NCBI RefSeq assembly: GCF_027475565.1
Contig: NC_069384.1
Location: forward strand, 106,838,001 to 106,902,000
DNA: 64,000 nt
Reading direction: 5' to 3'
Origin: Acinonyx jubatus
Lineage: Eukaryota > Chordata > Mammalia > Carnivora > Felidae
Shown here: in pieces, positions 57,740 through 64,000 of the stretch
Position numbering within the stretch: position 1 is the stretch's first letter
How the letters are laid out: each line of letters starts with the position of its first letter
The notes under the pieces: model-generated
What the model was told of the DNA's origin: nothing
Database searches by the model: none
What the model saw: the letters and a program-made list of their open reading frames with translations, nothing else
Program-made: the position numbers and the translations under genes

Positions 57740-57925
57740 AAGAGGCTACAGTGTAGAAGCTTAAGGCAAGTAAGGAATCCTGCTTCTGCAGTCAGGACAC
57801 CTGAGTTTGGCCTTGACTCTCCCATCACCTCCTTGAGTAACTTTGATGAAGTAACTGGCCATTCTGTTTAAAATAATAGGACTGAATTGGACGGCATCTA
57901 AAGTTCCTTCAGCACTAGCCTCCAC
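57740..57925 (+). mobile_element. MIR, sense, diverged
   Basis: 'cttctgcagtcaggacacct', 'gagtttggccttgactctcc', 'ccttgagtaactttgatgaa' and 'ctgtttaaaataataggact' track the MIR core. Confidence 0.7.
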
Positions 57926-58630
57926 TACAAATTTATTTATTTCTAGTGATCACATAAGATTAAAAATTCTAAGTATTGAAATGGATATTTTTAAGACTTT
58001 TGCCTTAAGTTCTTCACTCTCTATCACTGCTTATTTTCTAATTCTGAAGAGCAGGAAACTGGTGACCAAGACATTTTTTAAACACTCAACAATGATTAAT
58101 TGGCAACATTGAATAATTTTTTTTATCATAGTCTAATAATGACTACCAGAATGGCTTTGATATTCCTGTAAAGTAGGAATCAATGCTTCTGAATTCAATT
58201 CTTCTCATACCGGGGTTTTCTCTCCTAAAAGGAATGTCAAATTAAAAAAACAAAAGCCAAGAATCCTATATTTTGATCAGATTCACTGGACCTAAATCTC
58301 ATTCCATTCAATATACTAATGACAGATTATATACTTGAAGAAATGAGTTTGAAAATTCAAAGTCAAATATATGAATCTGATTTCCCTTGTGAACATAATG
58401 GGATTTCTTTCCTCCCTTCAGAACATTTCTCAAAATTACCACAAGTTCAAGTATTTGCAGAATTTTCTTTAAAGAAAGAATTTCTATAAAAGGAGTACAC
58501 TTCTGAAGGGGGGCATTGCGTGGATTGGGGTTAGAGACTTCATCTGCAATAACCCAGTTGAAGATTACAGCTGGAAGATGAGCTGTTTCTGGAAACACTT
58601 TGGAAAGATTCCTTCACTTGTATGTGCCCC
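57926..58630. other. No recognised feature
   Basis: AT-rich, unassigned. Confidence 0.45.
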
Positions 58631-58696
58631 ACACATGCACACACACAGGCGCACGTGCGTGCGCACACGCACGCACACACACACACACACACACAC
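58631..58696. repeat. (CA)n with CGCACG core, alternating purine-pyrimidine
   Basis: 58649-58696 alternates purine and pyrimidine without a break, including GCGCACGTGCGTGCGCAC and a terminal (AC)n. The left part (58631-58648) is also mostly alternating. Such GC-containing alternating runs favour left-handed DNA. Confidence 0.9.
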
Positions 58697-59915
58697 TCTT
58701 CCAGAACCATGGAACTTGAACGACGTTTGCCTAACAACTTCCGGGAGGCTGCCTCCCCTCCTACCATTTTCTCACCAGCCCATGGATGCCAGACTTCTGA
58801 CTGCTGTCTTGCAGAGGTGGAATAAACTCTATGAGACTGAATCAGCAACTAATTTTCAGGAAGGTTTCTCCACCTCCCCATTCTCACCATTTTGCTTTGA
58901 GGAAGAGAGGAAAGCCCATGCTATCAGTGGAAACGACAACGGTACTCTTAAAAAAAAAAAAAGAAAAAAAACTGACATTCTAAAAAACCAAGCTGCTCTC
59001 TTCTCTGGACTGAAATCAAATATTTCTATTTGAAACACAGCCACAGAGCAGGCTCTTCTCTTCCCCCCTCTTCAGCCCACCTATTTCCTCCCACTTTTCT
59101 CCATACGCATGTGCGCGCACACACACACATACACACATTCGGTGCCTTTTACGTAATCGGCTGACAAGACTGATCTTTCACTTCAATTGCTTTGATTCAA
59201 AACCTGCCCACCATTCGTGGGAGGTAAGGAACGGTGGATGACACGTGTGCTTTAATAAAGAGGCTGCGAAAGGAGGAGCATGGGAAAAGCATCTGGTCTG
59301 AGTCTTCTGTGTAGTCTCGATTCTCTGTAGGAAAAGAGGGAATGCTACGGAATTAAAGCACATTCTCTTACCTCACATTTACAACTCCGCAAATTGTTTT
59401 TGGAACAACTGCCAAGTTAATCCTTTCTTAACAGAACTTTAAGGAGACAACCTGTTCAAAAATCAGCAACCTCCATTGCTGATGTTCACCTGATGCCTCA
59501 AACGTAGTCCCCTGGCCTCCGAGGTGCCATAATCTGACCCTTCTTTACCTACAAGATGCTCTCTCCCCCACCTCCCTGCACGGACCCTCTGCCCTATTCT
59601 ATGATTTCTCAACCCTGCAAGTACAGTCTTTGGGACATGCTGCCCACCTGCTGTAGCCTGTTCCCCTCCTGCTCTGTGCCCATCTTGACGTTTCTCCTTC
59701 TTCAATGCCAAGCTTCCCTGGCTTTTCTCATGTGACCTCTCCCTGACTCCTACAGCCCCTGCTAAATGAGGTCTCTTCAAACTATAGCAACAATCCTTCT
59801 TTGTATCACTCACATATGCAGCCTTTTTGTGTACATACCTAGTCGCACCAAACTGTAAAGACTCAAGAGACAACCCTCCCACTTGGCATTTACAATAGCG
59901 TCCCACAGACATAGC
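58697..59915. other. Mostly unassigned; possible weak L2 at 59470-59900
   Basis: 59640-59860 ('agcctgttcccctcctgctc', 'ccaagcttccctggc') has sense-L2-like phrases but too much divergence for a firm call. The 156-codon minus frame at 59463-59933 is antisense to it and matches no family. An A12-G-A8 run lies at 58950-58970. Confidence 0.35.
59105..59137. repeat. Second alternating purine-pyrimidine tract
   Basis: About 33 nt alternating (ACGCATGTGCGCGCACACAC onward), some 410 bp downstream of the first. Confidence 0.85.
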
Positions 59916-59919
59916 CGTT

Positions 59920-60540
59920 CGTTTTCCAAGCATTTATCGAGTAACTCTCATGTGCCAGGTGCCAGATTAGATTCCGGGGTTACAGAGATGAATAAAATCC
60001 AAAACTCAAGCTGCTCACAGACTGCCGGGGAAGACACGGATGCAAATAGATAATAGCAACAGTATGCCATCAATAATCTCCATCCCAGAAGTAAGAACCA
60101 GTTGCAGTGGGGGCACGAAAGAGCGAGTATTTAATGGTAAGTGGAGTGGAGCCGGGCAAGGTTTTCTTGAGAAGGTTATGCTAGTGTTTGGTCTTGGAGG
60201 GGGTGGGTAGACCAAGACCAAGGTCTTGGTCTTGCCTGGTCAAGTGAGGTAGGAGAATTCTAGAATAGAACAGCCAGAACGGGAAATGATACAGAAGCAC
60301 CAAAAAACCAAGAAGGTTCCAGGCACTGTGATGGGTCCTCTCCCAAGTAGGTACTTCTAAGAATGCATGTGGTCATCAGAGGAAAAATGAGAACAGAGTC
60401 ACAACTGGGAAAAAATGATGGAAGCCACACCATGAAGGACCTCAGGTGCCAGGTTAGGTACTTTGGATTTTTATTCCCTGAGCTACTGAATGGCACTGAA
60501 GGAATTTGAGGATAATGTTGTAATCTGAAGTTATCTAATG
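59920..60540 (-). mobile_element. L2 3' portion, antisense
   Basis: 'ccaagcatttatcgagtaac', 'tctcatgtgccaggtgccag', 'attccggggttacagagatg' and 'ctcaagctgctcacagactg' give the reversed 3' end. 'gccacaccatgaaggacctc', 'ggtactttggatttttattc' and 'ctactgaatggcactgaagg' give the upstream part. A 24-bp palindrome lies inside it at 60209-60232. Confidence 0.65.
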
Positions 60541-60559
60541 CATGCTAAAAATAAGGACA

Positions 60560-61140
60560 ACAACCTGACTTTTTTTAAACCATTCATCCACCAAAGGACA
60601 AACTGAAATATCCAAACCATGGAATAAAAAGAAATGAACTGAGACACACAGCAATTCTGTTGGGTCTGAAGAGAATTATACTGAGTGGAAAAAAAAATCC
60701 CCAAAGATTACAAATTGTATGATTCCATTTACATAAAATGTTCTTGAAGAAAGAAAATTATGGAGCCAGATCAGAGAGCGGTGGTTGCCAAAGACTATGT
60801 AGAGATTGGGGAAGGTATACGGACGTGGTTACAAAGGGGAAGCATGAGGGACCCTCGTGGTGATGGAATAATTCTGATTCTTCACTGTGGTGGTGGTTAC
60901 ACAAACTTCTACATGTGATAAAACTGCATGGACATACAAAGATACACACATACGAATACATGTATACTGGTCAAATCTGAATAAATTCTGTGGATTATGG
61001 CAATGTCAGTTAATTGGTTTTGAGGTTGTGCTATAGTTATATAAGATGTTACCACTAGAGAAAACTGGATTAAGGGTACACAAAAGCTTTCCATATTTTT
61101 CTTACAAATTCCTGTGAATCTGTACTTATTTCAAAAACAC
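60560..61140 (+). mobile_element. Ancient L1 (L1M class) ORF2 end and 3' UTR
   Basis: 'aaccatggaataaaaagaaa', 'attatactgagtggaaaaaa', 'tgtatgattccatttacata', 'gagcggtggttgccaaagac', 'gtggtggtggttacacaaac', 'ctggattaagggtacacaaa' and 'gtgaatctgtacttatttca' reproduce the common old L1 3' terminus. All frames are broken. Confidence 0.8.
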
Positions 61141-61193
61141 TTTTAAGTGACCAAAATGGTACAAGGTGATTAACCTAAAAAACTGGGAAAAGT

Positions 61194-61356
61194 GGGGTGC
61201 GTGGGTGGCTCAGTCAGTTAAACATCTGACTTTGGCTCAGGTCATGATCTTGCAGCCTGTGGGTTCAAGCCCTACATTGGGCTCTGTGCTGACATCTCAG
61301 AGCCTGGAGCCTGCTTCTGATTCTGTGTTTCCCTCTCTCTGCCCCTCCCCTGCTTG

Positions 61357-61415
<59 letters not shown>

Positions 61416-61450
61416 AAATAAACATTAAAAAGCTAAGCAAAACAAAACAA
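61194..61450 (+). mobile_element. Feline Can-SINE with (TGTC)n(TC)n expansion
   Basis: Head ggggtgcgtgggtggctcag and B-box region 'tgtgggttcaagccctacat'. The pyrimidine tract is expanded to (TGTC)4-5 followed by about 18 TC units (61357-61412). The tail is AAATAAACATTAAAAAG then AAC-rich. TSD of about 16 bp with one change (aaaaactgggaaaagt and aaaaactggaaaaagt). Confidence 0.95.
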
Positions 61451-61465
61451 AAAACTGGAAAAAGT

Positions 61466-61805
61466 AACTTCTTAAAGTGGAATTTAAAGATTATTGCTCA
61501 ACAATATTGATTCTTGTAAAGGGTTCTCTTAACTTCAAAGCCTGTTTTATGTAACATTACAGCACAAAGTTTTATTGATATGGGTGTATATATTACAGGT
61601 AAGATTTTTCTCAATGAATTGAGTCCATCAATATTCAAATTGTTCTAGGACTAAAGTAACAATGTCAGAATGGGGGTGGGTAGATATCAGTACAAATATG
61701 CTCAAATCTGAATGACAAAAGGCCTGAGACCATGTCAAATATTAGTAGAATCATGGTAAAAAGTTATTTTAAAAAAGACACCCAACTACCCAAATAAGCA
61801 AAACC

Positions 61806-61837
<32 letters not shown>

Positions 61838-62368
61838 AAACAACCCAAAAAACAAATCTGATTTAACTTCTATTCTCAGTGATTTGGCTTCCTTATGATG
61901 AAAGGTACGTACGGATCTACATCGATCATGTATGGTTACAGAGCATACATCAAACTTTAACACAGTGTGATGAACTTGGAGATTTAAAAAACACACAAAA
62001 CTAAAATAAAGCAACTCTCCTGCATTAACAAAGCACAAGTGTAAAAACTGTAAGAAACACAATAGTCTTATGTTGTTTACATACAGGACAGTCCCCAGAA
62101 TAACAGGTGGAATCTTGTTCTCTTGGGCTAAAAGTAGCCTTTGAATAGCAGATTTTTCTAGTGGATTTTTTTTTATCCTCAGCCTTGAAACAATAGCTAA
62201 CTTTAAGCAAGCTTTTAGCACAATGGTGCTGTGAAGGTTATTGAGTATTTATTCTTGCAGAATTCAGATGCTTCACACAAGTAGAAATTAATTCTTTCTA
62301 AATCCCAAGTTCATGAGTTCCTGATTAATGAACGGTAATCATGGGCTATTATAGGAGTTGGGCTTTCG
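61466..62368. other. Unassigned, with (CAAAA)n at 61801-61855
   Basis: Contains a pentanucleotide-like A-rich run (acaaaacaaaacaaaac). The minus frame 61769-62221 (150 codons) translates this run into Phe/Leu-rich sequence and is not credible as a gene. Confidence 0.45.
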
Positions 62369-62377
62369 AAATTATAA

Positions 62378-62575
62378 GGTGAGGGCATCTGGGCAGCTCA
62401 GTCGGTTAAATCCTCTCGGTTTTGGCTGAGGTCATGGTCTCACAGTTCATGGGTTCAAGTCCCACACTGGGCTCTGTGTGACAGCACATGGCCTGCTTGG
62501 GATTCTCTGTCTCCCTCTCTCTGTCCCTTCCCCACTTGCACTCTCTCTCTCAAATAAATAAGCATTAAAACATAA
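62378..62575 (+). mobile_element. Feline Can-SINE, old and diverged
   Basis: Head gagggcatctgggcagctca, 'catgggttcaagtcccacac', CT region and AAATAAATAAGCATTAAAA tail. A 9-bp TSD, AAATTATAA, lies at 62369-62377 and 62576-62584. Confidence 0.93.
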
Positions 62576-62845
62576 AAATTATAAAGCATCAGGTAAGTAA
62601 GAGGCATTCTACTCTTTTATCAGGGTTGTAACAAGTAGGTCCTCAATGTCCAGGTAGCACCTGAGGGAAGTCCCTGGGTTGGCAGATAGATGGCAGACAT
62701 GGGCACATTTTCACTCATGCCCCAAGATGCAGGTGTAATTCTGGAACTGAAGCAGGGACAGTAGCCTCAAGGTGAAGAAGTTAGCCCAGGCATGACCATC
62801 ATATTCCCCAAATAAAGTCTTCCTACGAATGTCTCCTAATAGATT

Positions 62846-62990
62846 TTATGATTTGTTTTCTTGCTTGTGGTCTGCTTCCCCAACCTGAATGTAAGCCTCA
62901 AACCTTGTCTGCTGTCTGCACCTTTGGGAGCCCAGTTCTAGTACGGCTCCTAGTACAGAATAGATGCTCAATAAATATTTGTTGACTAAA
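62846..62990 (+). mobile_element. L2 3' end, sense
   Basis: 'ccaacctgaatgtaagcctc', 'tgtctgctgtctgcaccttt', 'ctcctagtacagaatagatg' and 'ctcaataaatatttgttgac' give the L2 terminus. Confidence 0.8.
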
Positions 62991-62999
62991 ATACCTCTT

Positions 63000-64000
63000 C
63001 ACTCTGTAACACTGCTTTTAGATAAAAAAGAAAAGTGAGTGGTGGACACTTTTCAAATTCTGATGAAAGCTATGAGCCCTCCCCTTGGCAAAAAGATGAA
63101 TGAAAAGACACTGGGTTTTTTTTGTTGTTGTTGCTGTTGTTGGTTTTTTTTTTTTTTTTATTCTGTAGAATTTATAAATCCTAGCTTAAGCTATTCCTAT
63201 GGAAATCATTTTCAAGGATGACAAGGTTATTGTAAACACAGTTAGCCACTTTTTTAAATTTTTGCTATTTGTTATCAATAACACATGCTATTTTAGTGAC
63301 ATTAAGGACAAAGAAAATGATAATTTGGCTAATAATAACATTTCTATCCCGTTTTTTTTCCTTATAAAGTGCAGAGCTTGTCTCTCGCCCTCCCTCTCTC
63401 TTTCTCTCTCCAACCCTAAGTGTACATTTGGCATAATTTCAACCTCTTTCCTAAAGGCACTGAGTGGAATTTGAAGGAGAGAGGGGCGAAGTCGCATTCA
63501 CACACACAGAGAACCACCTGCCTGTCATGGGTAGGATGGGTCAGAATAAAAGGCAAGTGGAGAATCTTGTCCAGTCACCATAAGTCACAAAGGAGTCTAA
63601 GAATACTGAAAAACGCAGATGGCTAACTTTTTGTCAGAAAAGAGCTGTCCTTAGTTGCCAGGAATGGAAGGTGCCCACGTGAATCTTACTCGCACACTGA
63701 GCTTTTGTAAAGAGAGACAGTTATTATCCAACCTGAGCTGAGCTGCACATATCACCAGAAAAACCTTCCTGGATATCTCCTGCCTTCTGAGAAGCTTCGC
63801 AAAACCAAACTCTTCCAACACAATGATCCATAAGCAACTATGAAACTCTGCCACAAGAAAGGAAGGGTATTACTTTTTATTTCTTCTGGTTTACAGAAAC
63901 AAAGCTCATGGTGCTGCTAGAATGCTGGCGGCCACCATTCAAGTGACCTCTGCGATCCACCTGATCTCCGAGAGTCCCATTCCTAGGGGCCCTGCTGATC
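63000..64000. other. No recognised gene; T-rich and CT-rich runs
   Basis: A T/TTG-rich run spans 63116-63159 and a CT-rich run 63380-63412. Short frames read through them. The last 100 bp are GC-richer, with a few CpGs, and are cut by the window edge. Confidence 0.4.

Noticed and set aside
59463..59933. 156-codon minus-strand frame
   Set aside because: It covers weakly L2-like sequence in antisense and matches no protein family I know.
61769..62221. 150-codon minus-strand frame with strong hydrophobic run
   Set aside because: The Phe/Leu-rich part is the translation of the antisense (CAAAA)n repeat.
1..64000. CRISPR arrays, operons, phage or plasmid genes
   Set aside because: Codon content, repeat families and lack of long frames are those of a mammalian nuclear genome; no regularly spaced direct repeats were seen.

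Overview
This window is nuclear DNA from a feliform carnivore, most likely a cat (Felidae). The diagnostic signal is 23 copies of the tRNA-Lys-derived Can-SINE in its feline form. Its head reads GGGGCGCCTGGGTGGCTCAG, followed by an A box, a B box (GTTCGAGCCCC), a CT-rich stretch and an AATAAA-containing A tail. Carnivore-type L1 3' ends accompany it. Nothing is bacterial, viral or plasmid-like. I found no protein-coding exon, RNA gene or CRISPR array that I can defend, so the window reads as intergenic or deep intronic sequence. Family names come from recognition of the sequence, not from a database search.

Layout. 0-8.5 kb: a short L1 3' end with target-site duplications (TSDs), an L2 copy, two hAT-Charlie MITE fragments and long unassigned stretches, with no SINE. 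8.5-24 kb: five SINEs, a 651-bp L1 with TSDs, two minus-strand L2 copies, an old L1 ORF2/3'-UTR copy at about 15.8-17.0 kb and several MIRs. 24.4-28 kb: an ancient L1 covering a probable 5' region, ORF1 and the start of ORF2, broken by two SINEs; a second fragment of the same ORF1 region lies at 28.9 kb. 29-41 kb: SINEs, MIRs and microsatellites, a SINE that seems to carry a 3'-transduced segment (34.9-35.3 kb), a MIR split by a later insertion (38.3-39.0 kb) and a truncated minus-strand L1 (39.7-40.4 kb). 41-56 kb: two opposite-orientation copies of one old LTR-like repeat (42.2 and 54.3 kb), and an L2 broken by three SINEs, two of which entered the same target site (47.0-48.4 kb). 56-64 kb: a heat-shock-element-like sequence, two Z-DNA-type tracts, another L2, an old L1 3' end and two more SINEs.

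The history can be read from the nesting. L2, MIR and hAT MITEs are the oldest layer, then ancient L1s and LTR-like repeats, then carnivore L1s, then SINEs. The youngest SINEs share a distinct subfamily signature (37.2, 42.8 and 47.5 kb). Open reading frames are short (198 codons at most) and mostly lie in repeats or look like chance. I did not find an undescribed biological system. The observations most worth checking concern retrotransposition: a SINE 3' transduction, repeated use of one insertion site, a tail turned into a duplicated AT microsatellite, and a 46-nt identity between two otherwise diverged L1 fragments.
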